64,000 nt of DNA from Lates calcarifer (Eukaryota > Chordata > Actinopteri > Centropomidae). This document shows positions 13,765 to 28,000 of the stretch, one piece after another (the stretch's first letter is position 1; each line of letters begins with the position of its first letter). The notes below the pieces were generated by a model, which was given only the letters and a program-made list of their open reading frames with translations, was not told the DNA's origin and ran no database searches. The DNA lies in the NCBI RefSeq assembly GCF_001640805.2, contig NC_066836.1, positions 5,172,892-5,236,891 on the forward strand, read 5' to 3'. Both the position numbers and the translations under genes were made by a program.

Positions 13765-14130
13765 TTCAGTAAATGGCCAAAATTATGTGGACAAGTATAT
13801 AAGGCTTCATTGTTTGGGGCAGAAAACTTTACAGGGTACAATGATACTTTAGAAAACAGAAAATGTTGGGAACCTTTCTGTTTGATAAAACCCCTGTGCA
13901 CAAATCCAGGTCCTTACAGCCCTGAACTTAACCCAATGCAACAGCTTTGGGGTGAACTGAGATGAGACAAGATGTTTTCTAACCAGATCCATCACCTACC
14001 ATCAGTGGCCGCCCTTGATCCCGGTTCCAAAATCTCGTGAAAAGCTTTCCCAGAGGAGTAGAGGCTGGTAGAGCAGTATATCAATGCCCGTGGTTTTGGA
14101 AAGAGATGTTCAACAATCACACGTGGATGT
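13765..14130 (+). mobile_element. Degenerate Tc1/mariner-like transposon remnant
   Basis: The left edge reads 'atggccaaaattatgtggac', a phrase typical of an abundant fish element. Further in, a translation gives PGPYSPELNPMQQLWGELR, matching the Tc1 transposase block P-x-Y-S-P-D-L-N-P-I-x-x-L-W that carries one of the catalytic acids. Here the block is SPELNP, and the frame stops a few codons later, so the copy is dead. Downstream text 'aaagctttcccagaggagta' continues the same element. No intact protein is encoded. Confidence 0.6.
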
Positions 14131-14134
14131 AACG

Positions 14135-14330
14135 CTCCGAGGCCTGTGGTACGAAGCAGGATTTGCGTTTAGCGAGATAACTTCAGGTTTAACTCTGGGT
14201 TTTCTTAGCGGGGTAAATCGCCATGGTAACTTATGCTAAACGGCTAACCTGTTCTGGGACAGGTAAACTTCAGCGGATTGGATCAAAACCTGTCAACAGC
14301 CAAACTACTGACCAATCAGACCACTGGAGA
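14135..14330. repeat. Teleost interspersed repeat with 'tacgaagcaggatt' terminus
   Basis: The stretch beginning 'ggcctgtggtacgaagcagg' and continuing 'ttcaggtttaactctgggtt' has the look of a repeated fish sequence I have seen as the end of a DNA transposon. It abuts the Tc1-like remnant. The opposite terminus was not identified. Confidence 0.4.
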
Positions 14331-16063
14331 ACTGGAGTCATACAGGATCTCGACATGGACAAAAAGGTTTGCTATAAAGTGAATCGATTTGCTGTTCCAG
14401 TCATATATCCACAACACAGCTTCTAACAAACGCTTATCCAGTAAGAAACAATAAAGTTTTGTATTTATTTACTTTTTTCTCTTTTGTCTGATGGTGATAT
14501 ATCATGGGTACGTTGAACTTGCTTCAAAGCACAGGCCTCAGGTAGCAGGGGGCATTTAGCAACACAATGCATGTAAACAATACTTCCATATATTAATGTA
14601 TAATATACAACTAGCATATGTTCTTAAAAAGCTGTCTGCCCTAAATGTGAATAAATAAACGCCCTTCACAGTTGGGTGTATTTCAGTAAAGGATCTTTCC
14701 ATTCCATTATTTTAGCCACATTCACCTCTTCTGAACTTTCCATGTGTAACTACCTTTCCTGAGCTGCAGCCAGAGAGAAAAAAGTAGGAGCTGGAACTGG
14801 AAAAGTCAATGTCATGAAGGAGTTATGGCTCCAGATTCCAACGTTAAGTCCATCTTAAAAGATGTTCAGAGCTCCACACCAGCTATATCTATCCCTTACC
14901 ATTAAGGCTTTTTTGGTCTCAAGCTTCCAACATGCCCATTTATGGCTGTGCTGAACCATATAGACCCATAAAACTGTCAAGAAAACATATAATGCTGCTT
15001 TAGTGTCTTTTTGTTAGGTTGGTGCATTTTTATGGCCTTTGCTGTTTTTGTTATAATGAAAAACTTTTGTTTATTGCCACAGTCTTTTTAGTGGAGAAAG
15101 TAGAAACAGAAGAAAATAAAACCTGTGAAGTTCTACAGCAGAATGAGTAATATCTCAACACAGATGCTGATTTAGGGCCAATAAGGCGTCCTGGTCCTGA
15201 GTCCCCCCAGGTGGCACTGTTCTTCCAGACAAACCTGCTCTGTTTGGAGAGGATCTAACAAACTATTCCTCATACAAAACTGTCAAACAGCTTTAACAGT
15301 CACAGCCCGGTCACATTGTCCTTTGATGAGGTCAAATTTACAGAGCCATCCTCCAACATTAACCTTTACACCAGCCACAGAACATCTGCTGAGATAAGGC
15401 AAACTTTCAGCATATTGATCTCTAAGGTCTTTCTTTGCAACAGCTGTTTTTAGTTGCTAGTTTTTGACATTTAGACAGTCAGAAATAATTGCCACTATTT
15501 GGCAACACAGGATCCTAAATTCAGTTGCCATTACTAAGAAAGTTTCCATCACATCCAGGAACTGAACAGAGAGATGTGTACTTACTGCAGGATGGATGAC
15601 GTGTCTGCTTGTGAAATCTTAAAATTAAAGTAAAAAAAAAAAAAGACACTTTGAGGAAAAATAAATAATTGTGTCTTTTTAAAACAAAGGAAAGATATTT
15701 GTATAGTTAGGTGGGATTGTAGAAAACACTGTGTCTTATATAATATCTTATTAAATCATTTAATTTTCCGCGGGTTTAAGCCTTTTTCCCCTCAGTCCCT
15801 TTGTCCTCCTCCATTCTAGATTAATTTTCCACAAGAAAAACACATAATCAAAGCAGTTTCTTGTATAATTTATATTGAAAACATGTTAAAAACATTAGTT
15901 TCCCTTTATAAAACCGTAGCAGTTACCTGTGACCATAATTACAACAGTGTCCTGGTAATCAAAAATCCCCTGTCAATATCACATGTAACTGGAGAGAGGC
16001 ATCTTAATACCAAGTGCATATGGGATTTAAAAGGATGCTGAATATCAAACGGCTGCTCTGAGC

Positions 16064-19000
16064 TCAGTTTGGCTGGTTGTCCATGTGTGAGTCTGACTGG
16101 TAAGACTGGATGTCCTCTCCAATGAACTCTGATACTGTGGAGGGACAAGAGGAGAAAATCACAATCCTGTTAATCAGTCCTGCCTTTCATCCATCTACCC
16201 ACATCATATACTCATGTCACTGGTAATATGCATTGCTACAGTTTTGCATTGTCGTTGGCTCATGCCACAATTTTTCATCGCTGCGCAGGACAAAATGCTT
16301 GGGAACATCTAAAAATGCCAGCAGGCAAATTTATAGAGTGTGCTTCGATACTTCAAAGATAATAATATAACCTGATATATTGACTGGTATTAGATTATCA
16401 GCAATTATGTCCACTGTATATGTCAGCCAATAAGTAACAAGAAATTGCTGTAAGCTACAGAGAAGTCAAAGAAATGTTTGAGGTAGCTTAGAAACAGCAT
16501 ATCTCCTGCATAATTTATCAAAAATATTTGTATATGTTGGATGTTAATGTTTTTTAAAAAAGAATATAGGCTGACAAATTCTCTTAAATCCTCAAATATC
16601 ACAATTGGTACTGGTGGTGTTGGCTGTATATGTGTGTGCAAAAATCCAATCCTGGCTATGATATACAGAATTCACTGTAAAGAACCACAAATTACAATTA
16701 TTATCACTTTAAAAAGAATGACACGTCACTGAGAGATGGTCACATTCATTAACAACGTTTAAGAGAATCATAATTCATTGAGCACTTGATATCTCAGCCA
16801 TGGTGTTTGCCACATGCTCGCCCCACTTCATATCCACTCATGCTTCACACTGTCATCCAAATTTGTATTTTCTGACCCCTGTAACTAGCAGAAATGGTGG
16901 CAAGTGTTTCCCAAACTACAGGATTAAAACTGACATCTGTTAAATTTCAATGCATTTAAACTTTAACTACAGTGATGGAGTGTTCAGTGTTTCATTTGTG
17001 AAGTTGTTTTTTTAGTTGTAACTGTAACTGACCAAGCAGGTAATGTGAACCAGAAAATATAATTTGTGATTAATTTTAATGCCACTGGTACTGACCACAA
17101 TGATGGGTATGACCTGGACTAAAGAACAGTATGGAGAGCATCTCCAACCATGGTATATCAACAAACAGAAAAATAATAATTCAGTATCAACAAAAAACCC
17201 CAAAATGTGATTTTCCCTATTTCCTTCCTCTAGATTATCAACCATAAAATAAAGGCAAAATGCAAAAACCATCATCTTTAAAAAAAAGTTCTGCAAATAC
17301 AGTAACCTTTTATTCCCTTTACTATCCATCTACACACCCATTCATCCATGTAACCATATATGACACTCAACTAACAGAACACTGATGAATCCACTCACTT
17401 CAGTTTTTATCATCTGTGTTTCTCCATGTCCTCTGTCTAGCTATGCAATGAAGCCACCTAATTCAATGTTTCTACATATTTACACTCCTTAATACAAAGT
17501 TCAAAAAGTGTAGCTCACCTTCCTCAAAGGTAATGTGGTGCATAGACACTGAGCTGGTAAACTCCAAGGGGCACTCCTGGATCTTGGCATCCCTCTCTCC
17601 CCCATGTCCCATCCCCAGCACCCTTCCCTGGGGGTCCCAGCCCTCATAATGGGAGTAAGGTGCCGGGCAGATGTCCTGATAGGGGCTTGGGTTGGAGGGA
17701 GGGGAGGGACACACCTCCTGAGGATAAGCAGAGTACTGGGGGTAAGGAGAGGTAGGGATGGGAGGCAGGGGGGAGGTCGAGATAGGACTGCCGGCAGGGA
17801 ACGGGCTGAGAGAGGAGGAGTGGGAGGGAGAGGGTGAGGAGGACAGGTAGGGTGAGTCCAACCACGGAGAAGGGGAAGGGGATGGAGGCTGCGGGCCACG
17901 GGGGTACAGAGGGGGGAGGAGCTCGGTGAAGCCCAGCTCCAGGTTCTCGAAGCTGGGGTGACGCTCGGACAGGGCTGCTCTGGACCCGCCGGGCTCCTCC
18001 ACCGCAGCATCGGGTTTAGAGCAGTACTCGTCCTGGTAGCTCATGGTGGGGCAGGGTGGAGAGTAGGTGGAGGGGTAAGGGGGCAGGTGGAAACCAATGC
18101 CTCGGTCATCAGCCATTGGGTCACCTCTCACATGGAAGCCTCTGTCCATCCTGGGTTGACCACCCACAGGACACACAGTCCCCCTGTCCAGAGGCAGCAC
18201 AGAAGGCCGGGACAGCAGAGGGTCCTCCTCTTTAAACATAACTTAAGGTAGAAACAGAAAAACTGAGTCACTGCACATGTAGAATAATATTTATTAATAT
18301 TAACACATTGGCTTTTTATGCCTCAGCGCTGGTGACAGCCATGGATGTCCCATTCGAGGGAATTCCTTCCATTTTGGCACAGACATTCACTTGGGCTCAA
18401 GGATGATGGTCAGAGGTCAAAGGTCAAGGTCACTAAGACTTCAAAAAACAAGTCTCTGGCTTCTTGGATGTGATATCGCAAGACTGCCTTGAAGGATTTT
18501 TTTTTACAAATTTGCCACAAACATTCACCTGGAGGTGATGAACTGATTAGGTTTTGGTGGTCAAAGGTCAAAGGTCACTGTGACTGCACAAAACACATTT
18601 TAGGCCATAACTCAAGAATTCACACACTAATGAAGTGCAGTTGGCGGAGGCATAAAACCGTGAGGCGGTAATTCTAGTTTTCCATGAGCTCAGAAAGATA
18701 ACACCAGATGACTTATTTGTCTAATCTCTAAAAAAAAGTGTTTAGGTTTTTCAGATGTTTTCAAAACACCACTGCTGTGGAATCCTCCAACTGAACTTAA
18801 TGATTATCAGAAATTCATCCATCATCAGCCACATCCCCAGATGTAAGTAAGGCTATGTATTATTTAAAATGTTTTCATATAACAAATAATAAATAAAATT
18901 CACTGTGAAACAAAACAGAGGACAGAGACAGAGGTGAATAAGGTGGGGATGGACACTCACTGGGGAGATATTTGAAGCAGTGAGTGCTGCTTCTTTTCCT

Positions 19001-22000
19001 CTTCCCGTTGGAGACATAAAGACTAACTGACACAGGCCGACTGACAGACAGGTCACTGTAGGCAGGAACTCTCACACACAGCAAACACTGTAAGGTAAAA
19101 AAAAAACAAAAAAACAAGGTATAGATGTAAAATATTACAGATCGGAAGAGATTCATCAGATGCTTCAGCTGTATCTGCTGTAAAAAATTACCTCATTGCT
19201 GTTATCACGGTCGACATGAGCCTCCTCCTCCCACTGTAATTTACCATCTAATAGATAAAGACATTAGGCAGAATTAAAGACAAGTGTAACCTAGATGCAC
19301 ACACAGAGAGACACACACAGTTACACTAAAGCTTCAGTGTCCACTTAACTTCAATTGAGAATATCAAAGTACCTTTACGTCAGAAACTCACAAAAACAAT
19401 AAAAACACAAGCTCAGGAATCATTTTATTAGCATTTTGTCTCCTCTGTGGACATTTACCTGTCCCTCTCTCCATAAAAAGGACTCTGGAGATTGGCAGGA
19501 AGTTGGTGCCACTCAGCAGAAGTTCCTCTCCGCCCTCCACAGAGCAGGAAGTGAGACTGACGGACTCGATAACAGGCAGCTCCTGGGCCGAACGCTGGGC
19601 TACAGCAGGGATAAAAAAGTCAGGCAAATTAATTGTGATCTTTGGTAGTGGTAAATATACTCCACTTTTGTGCACAAGCCTGAAAATAATGATCTCAAAG
19701 TAAAAATGTTACTGTTCTGTTTACATTAATTATCATACATTATCAAATTGTCAAAGACTGACGCTCATACAGACCAAACTACACCTAAATTAGCACTACC
19801 AAGGCCATCCAAGTGCATCCGCAGTGATACCTAGTTTCCCTAAAACTACATGTAACCAGCAACTCACAGCATTCGATGGGCAGCGAGGCGACCTGCAGAG
19901 CCAGGACCCGGCCAGGCGGGGCTACAGGGGGCGCTAGAGGGAGGTGGGTACGAAACACCAAACGAACACGTGTGTTCTTCCTGCCAACATCCGTTTCTCC
20001 TTTTCTCAACTCGATGTCCGAGTTCCTCAGCTTCAGGATCCCAGCACAGTCGATGCTACGACATAACAGATGTACAGGTTGTGTCAGCATATGCAGGTTA
20101 TTCAGCCTTGTACTCCAATTTCGAGGCTGTTTTAAAGCCTACAGTATATACTTGACTTGTTCTGTGTGCAGGTAGAAAAGTTTACTCTGTCTCCCTTCCA
20201 CTCACAGTGCAGTCATGTTGTTCTCTGGGCTGAGGGGGATGTCCAGCAGTTTGGTCCCAGCCTGAACGCTCTCATGACTGGCAGTACCCACCATCTTCCC
20301 TGTCACCCTGAAGGGGAAGAAAAAGATCTATATAACAGCCCTTCATTTACAGTTGTTGTGATAGACCAGTGATCCATCAGAGGTGAACAGTGTCTTTCTC
20401 AAAGTGCATGCTCCAGCAACTATCAAGTTTGCTGTGCTGGTGTTTGGTGGTGTCAATCTAAAAAAAAGGTAATAAATCAATTGAAAATTTAAAATAATCA
20501 ACAGTTGCAGCCCTAAATGTATATATATATTACATTAAATATAATGTTATTTTTACTTTTATTTACCGTTTCGTATTGTGTACACTCACTTGCAGATAAC
20601 AAGCAAAATTTTATTGAATCCTGAAAAGAGCATCTATCTGTCTATCAAGTAAATTGATTAAGGAAATTAAGGATAAATTACATATTTTCAAATACAGACA
20701 AATCATATGCTTCTGATGCCCCAAGATATAAGGAGCTGAGAAGAGTAATAACAAAGTAAGACAATCTAGTGTCTTTCCTCCTGATGCACCTCTCCTTCTA
20801 ATATTCTGATGCTCTCATTAGGAACAAGCTACACTGACAAAAATTTCCTAGACCAACACAACAAGCAGCTGGTGGTAGATTATGCAAGAATTAAAGCCAC
20901 AGTGATTACACAATGTTTTCCATGAATATACAGTGTGACCTGCCCCTTGAATGCTTAGTAATGTGGTTACATAGAAATACAGTCCAGTACCTGTGTATCT
21001 GATAGAACGGATGTGGTCTGATGGATCTGTCGTCAGCTGTTCCTACGAAAACCTGAAGTGAGAGTGGTTTCCTCTCTGAGTATCCACACAGCTGTAGAGA
21101 GAGAGAGAGAGACACAGTGTGAGAGGTGGAATCAAGCTGTGATGAGGCCAGCGGCAACACGTGTCCCAAGACTTTGCTTCAGTATACACACAAACCTTTC
21201 ACACCAATTTGTACCTCAGTTTGATTAGAAATTACACTAAAGGTAACATTAGTCAGAGACGGATGTTAAAATAATCTTATTGTAGAGGCAACATTACAAT
21301 GAATATATAAGATTAATCTGACAAATCTCTATTGTCACTAAAAGCGTAACTACATCTTTCAGAACATATGTAAATCTGCAGGTTTGTGCTTCACCTTGAC
21401 GACAGGATGTCCCGTCGGCGCGGCCTTGACGGCTCCTCTGCTGCCCTCTGTCTCATAGTGGGCTCTGTGGTGTGGGCGGGGTTGCACCTCAATCCGCAGC
21501 TCATACTGGTCAAACTGGGACGGCAGCGGCCAGTCGAGTGGCGGCAGAGCATTAGACCTGTGTTGGGTCAGAAAATCATTAGACTGACGGGTTTACTCAT
21601 GAGCGGTGAACACAGTCAAGGGAGAGACGGACAACAGGTGCAGATGAATAACTATTTAGTGGAGCAACTAATGAGATCTACATAGAATTTACACATGCAA
21701 ATATGGCAGGTGCAAAACAGCATAAAGTAAGTGAGAAGAACAACTTTGATTTTCTGGCAACTGATGATTTCTCTCTGAGATTATACTCCTGTATATATGC
21801 TGATGTACGTGTGTGTGTGTCCTTGCCTGAACAGAGGGCTGTGGGCGCTGGCTCGGGTCCTGCCCCACGCCAGAGCGGGGGGCACAGAGAGGTAGTCCAT
21901 GACCGGTGAGGGGGGCTCTCTCCTGGTCTGCTGGGTCTCTGGCAGGGGGCAGGGGGAGCTGTGGCCTGGAGCCTGCTCCTGATCCACCTCCCTGGGAGAC

Positions 22001-25000
22001 AACTGGGGGACAAAAGTTTTGCAGAGTGATCCACATTTTATAAAATGTGTAATATTTTACCACAAAACAAAAAACTGACATCTTTACCTGTTCCAAAGAT
22101 GTCTTCCTGGTTTTCTGTGGGATGCTGAGCTCGCAGCTGCTAGGTGGAGCTTGTGACTGAGGGGTGGAGTCTCCACCCTCCAGGTTGCACCCCAGCAGTT
22201 CATCTGAGTAACTGCCCCTCCGAGAGGTACAGGGGGAGGCCAGGGGGGAGTTTCTGCGCTTTTTACCTCCGGGGGAAGTGGGCCTTGATGACGGCGAAAG
22301 CCCAAAATTGATGGCGGCCTCGTTGAGCTCCTCCTCCTCCACCAGGAGGGAGTCGCAGCTGGAGGCGGGACTCAGCCAGCCGCGGGAGGAGGGGCTGGAG
22401 GCAGGACTGGGACTGAGGGAGCCGGGGCATCTGTCACGGTAGGTAAAGGGATCCAGCAGGGGGAGGTAGAGGCGCTCTCGGTCCCACCCACCCCCACCTC
22501 CCATGTCCCAGTAGCTGGAAATGGTGGGTGCTGAGTCGTCCTCAGGGGAGATGGTGGTTATCTGGATGCTGGGACACTCGACCACACGAGACTCTGAAAC
22601 CTGATCAGAAGATGAATGCAAGGGAGAGATACTTTATTGTCTCGTTCTGTCTCAGTCAACTGACAGAAACTGATAAATATTTAACAATCAAGTTATTTAT
22701 CAAGAAAAAAAGCCAAATATTTGCTTTTTCCAGCTTCTCAAATGTGAAGATTTGCTTTTCTCTGTTTTTCACCGCTGGAAACTTTGATTTTTTTACTTTT
22801 CACTTGATTTACAAACTCTATCACAGTCTGCATTAAGCTGCCTTAATATTTTGTGACAGTTACATTATCATCATGAAGTAATGCAGCTGAGAACAGGAAC
22901 TGTTTTGAAACTGTTTTCACCATGAGTCACCTCTGCTCAAGGGATCATCTTTGTCTGCAAAATTTTATTTCACATCAACACAACATTGTTTTTTAGCAGC
23001 TGACTCACACACTAGATAGTGAAGGAACTAAATGCAACAGCAGAGAGTGGATTTTCCTGCTTCTAACTGCATTCAAGCAATAATGTAACACTGGCTAACT
23101 CAACTAAATATTCAGTGGAACAGATTACTTTAAGTAAGTTTCAAGACTTTGGAAGTTTAAATTAAAGCAACAAGATGTAACTTTGCTGAAGCGAAGCGCC
23201 CTCTGCAGCCGAAAGAGGTCACTAATTTTGCTGGTTTCCTTGTCAGAGCAGTTATGTAGTTTTCATGCAGAAAACAAAGCCTGTCAATCAGTTGACCAGA
23301 GCTCTGACTGTGAAGTCCCCTTCACTGAACTGAAACACAGCCGAACAGTGCATATTCTTCATGATCCTCGGCTTCCAGAGCCTGAAGGACTGTCAGTGTA
23401 ACAAACGCACCAAACTCTGTTTATATTTATCAATATTTTAGAAGTTTCTTAGTTTCTTATTTTGCTTTTGACCTGTGTTTGGATTAAATAAAACCACTGG
23501 CTATTAGAATCAGACTGTGTTAACAGTTCCCACAGTCTCTAAAAATGATTAAAGCCTAAGTTTACCTTCACAGTTTACCATCAGTGCAGAGAAGCTGCAA
23601 TAACTTGTCTCACCTGCACAGAGCGCGCTGGCAGGCTCTCATAGGTCCCGCTGAACTCTCTGGCCGGGGCCCGTCGTGGAGGCGGGGAATGCATCCCAGC
23701 CCGCTGACTGGCTGAGGATGGCGGGCTGGGAATGCTGATGGAGTGTCCTGCATGAGTGGCAGCCAAGTGGTTGTCTGTAACTGCAAATATCAGACTGAAT
23801 GTGAGGAACTGTGGCAAAACAAAGACACCAAATATATGATTTAGAAAATGAAGAAAATGAACACTGCAAGCTCAAACCACAGACTGAATATACTTGAGAG
23901 CGTCGTCAGTGTGCAGTTGCACTGCAGCTGTGGGAAAAAAGTTGGTCTAATTTGCTTTAAAAATGCCGATAATCAACTGCTGCTAATAGCGTTTAAAGTG
24001 TGTTCATTTCCCTAATATTCACCTTTGCTTCCACATGGCAACAATTTATTTTCTGGCTGCTCTCTGTTTACTTTTTCCTCCTTGTTCAAACAAACTTTTT
24101 ATATCACATGTTGTGAGTTTCAGGGGTCATGTGACCTCCCGTTAATCTTAATTCAGAACCACATGATGTCAGTTTGCTCTGAAAATCTCCTGTTCTTTCA
24201 CATCTGGCACGAGAAAGACTCATTTGATGTCAATCAAAATATTGTAAACACAGTTTGTGGTATATTCATTTTTTTTTATCATCAACATGCCTGCATCATT
24301 CATTACACATCAATTTTCCTTGATTTACTGCGCTGTAATTGTTGCCATATGGAAAATGCATGCAACTGGGACCTTTTCTCAGGAAGTGTGCAGCTTTAAA
24401 ACAAGTTAGTTTGACCTTTTTGGGAAATGGTTAGATGAGATGATCGATACCACTCTAATGTCTGTACTGTAAATATGAAGCTGGAGCCAGGAGATGGTTA
24501 GCTTAGCTTAGCACAAAGGCTGGAAACAGGGGGATACAGTTAGCCTGGCTCTATCTACTGGTAATAGTCTGTCCACCAGCTCCTCAAAAAAATTATAAAA
24601 CACACACTGTGGTTTTGGGGCAGAGGCATAACTACTATATATGCAGGTAAAGCAGCTGTACTGGGGCATGCACAGAACATGACGACTTCTTTACCAATTC
24701 ATTTTATATAAATAAGGATTAATCGCTTTGAACATCTCATATTGAGGCCCAGGGCTGACTCATTATGCCACTGGGTGGTTATGTGCCACATTTTGAATTA
24801 TAAGAATATTAAGTCTATTTATATTGTTATTCTGGTCTATTGTCATTCATGTTCATCTAAAAAGTATATATATGTTTGCCTTGTTTTCTGGCAAGACTGA
24901 ATATTTTATTGAAAAAATGCTAACTTCCTAAAATCTGTTCACTGTTTCATCTGTTTATCATAGGAATACAATTACAGATATCTGCAGGACTAAGGTGACA

Positions 25001-28000
25001 ATGCAGCTTCATATGACTTATCCTGATATATAATAAACTTGACTCAATAAGTAATGTAGATTTTGGCTTTATTCTCCACAATCTCCCAGTCATATGGCAA
25101 CAATTTACTTCATGCCCCCCACTCTCCTTTGAGTGTGAAGAACTATTTTAATCCATGTATTCCATTTATTCAAATCACTAATTATGCAGGAAGGGGTGAG
25201 GTGGGAATTTTAACCAAACCATGAAGATTACATTTTCCTCACTGATCTGAATCTTACACCGCTCAGAATCAAAAACCCAACTCTGCTGCTAATCTTAACA
25301 GTTATGAAGACAATTTGGAGCTTTTCAACACTCCCTTCTTAAACATTTCAGAAAACATTCTCAGTAAAACTTCTCGGACTCTGCCAAACAACCAATCCAC
25401 ATGAGGACACGACCCCTCAAACCCACAGTCCTCACCACAACATTTCCCCAGTGTGGTGCGGTCGGCCTCCACACGCAGCCAAACGGTAGTTACTCTGTAA
25501 TGAGCGAGGCTCCAACTGATCACTGTTGCAATGTAGTGGCGGTGAGCCATACAGGCAATTTTTTGGGCAACATGGACACACAACAGCAACTGCCAACAAA
25601 TTAAGACTTGGGGTGAAAAAATCTCTTCAAATGTTTCCTGGCAACAAAAATATTTCCAAGTGATTAAAGCTGCAGTGCTGAGGCAACTCTTCTGCTGGTG
25701 GATTTTTTTCACATGAAACAAAGATTTAGATGTTTGTGTACCAACCAGCAGAGGAGTTTATAGGCCAAGAAAACTTACCTAACACTTATTGAACACAATA
25801 AAGCGAATCTAAAGTCTAACAGATCGACTATACAGTAATATATTTTACTGTGTCCTGACTTGAACCTCAAAAAAGTGATGTTTCAATCAGCGGTTCCCAG
25901 GCTCCATAAAGGAGGTGGAAGTTGAATTTGAAGGGTTGTGAGATGGGCAGAACCTGATCATCTACACCCCTACCTAATCCCCATATGACACTTCTGGACA
26001 CTGCAATGAAATTAAAGGATGATGCAGTCATTTTTTAACCTGGGCCTTATTTTCCCATGATTTTGAATGTAAATGATTGCTAGGGTCAAAAATCTTTGGA
26101 ATCACACGATAACACAAACAAACTAACAGTGGTATTCCAGCAGCTCCTGTGTTCTGCTTGGAAAAATTGTTGTTTTTGTCAGTGGAGTCTGGTAGCGATA
26201 TATAACTACATTTCTGGTCAAACAAAAAGGATCTTACTGTTTAATAAAAAGGTCTATCTCTATAGGAATCCTCTCCATAATGTTGTCAGACACTTACAAT
26301 AACAATCTGAGCCTGTCAGTGGCAGAAACAAACACTTTAGTGGACGTAGTTTGACACAGATTATTGCCCACTGGATTATATTCCAGCAGCTATTCACTGT
26401 TCTTACTCAGTACTGCACTGATTCCAAAAAATGCCCCTACCAATCATTTACACCCTAAAAACGTGGGAAAATTAGGTTCAAAAATAGTGGAGTAATTCCT
26501 AGACATCCTCGTTTAAAAAAAGGAATGAGAGTTGAATTTGCTTTCTTCAGTTTGTTTGGTGGCTCAGAGTTCCTCATGAGTAGATTCTCATCCTGCTACT
26601 GGCTGCGATTAATTCACCTTCCGGTCTGTGAGTGTGTCACAGTCTATGACTATGTCAACACGAAGCTGTGGTCAGACCTAAAACAGCCAAAAAGTTCATT
26701 CTTTTGGGAAGCCTCATCTGACATGTTAAATATAATGTAATACTTCATCCTGTGTCCTGAGTTGAACCTCTCACAAGGAGCGATAATTAGATCTTTCTGA
26801 CTTGGAGATCAAGACCCCCACAAGGGATCACATGAGAAAACTGAAGAGTTGTGAGATAATTAGCAGGTTAGAAACTACATGAAAATTCATGCTTGTTTTT
26901 CTTGTGACTCCTTCGCTAATTTTGTCTTTTTTAAATTTTCCCTTTTTTTCTTGGGCCAATACCCACCTTAGAAATCCAATTGAGTTTTAACCGCAACATG
27001 ACCCATCTACATGAAATCCTTTTATTTGGTCACTGTTAGTTTCAAATTCAGTGTTTCTGCTACAAATTACATTCATTAAGACAAGGCACGCTGCCAGCTG
27101 GTTTTTTAAAGCCACAACAATCTCTGGCCTCATGTTACCTTAAATTATTCCAGTGATGCAGCAAAACATACACACTTTAAAGCAACTCTATGTAACTTTT
27201 GCTGAGCAGCAGAAACAGCCACAAATAGTTATTGCAGGACGCTGGAGTCTGAGCGGTTACGGATACACCTGGAAGCTAAAAGCTCATGTACAGAAAACAA
27301 AGCCTATCAATCGCTGAGGCAACGAGCAGCAAAATACATCAAAAAGAATTACTGAGCTAGCTTCTCCTGTGTGACATAGTGCCATAAAGTGTGAGTGATC
27401 GTGGTGCAAGAGCAGGTGTTCAGGGCATGGGATGGGGATGAAAGAGGCACCATTCTTCCTATTACAAGACAGCGTGTCATCAAAATGATTCTGAAGCTGG
27501 AATTTTAAAACAAAATAGTTGCATAAAGTTGCTTTAAACACAGGGAAAATATAGCACTGGTATCCATCAGTGCTCTGTATTGGCAGATACACTGATTTCA
27601 GTTGTCAGTATCATGAAAGAAAATGTGCCATTCCTAACTTTGACCTCCTTGAACACCTACAAGAAAATTAAATCACTGTTTAGTTTAACTGGTTACAACT
27701 GGTAGACACATGCAGCCAGGGACCAGGGTTGGCAAGTCAACATTACTTTGTTTTATGCGTCACAGGCCACAAAAATTGCGCCCCACTGGTTTGCATGTTA
27801 CATCAGATGGGGACATAAATCTGAATATCAGAAGGGACATCAAAGTGTCAGGAGACCAACTTCTGTGAAGGTTTACCCTCTGAAAAGTACAAATTAATCA
27901 CCTAGAGTGAAGAATTACTCTCTTGTTTCTCTTGCAGTTCACTTTCATGCCTTGGGTGTGGTAATATAACTGTATGCCAGTGTGGGCGGGAAACAAATGA

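Noticed and set aside
25302..25721. 139-codon minus-strand frame in nfatc4 intron 1
   Set aside because: No known domain, lies in repeat-rich intron; likely chance.
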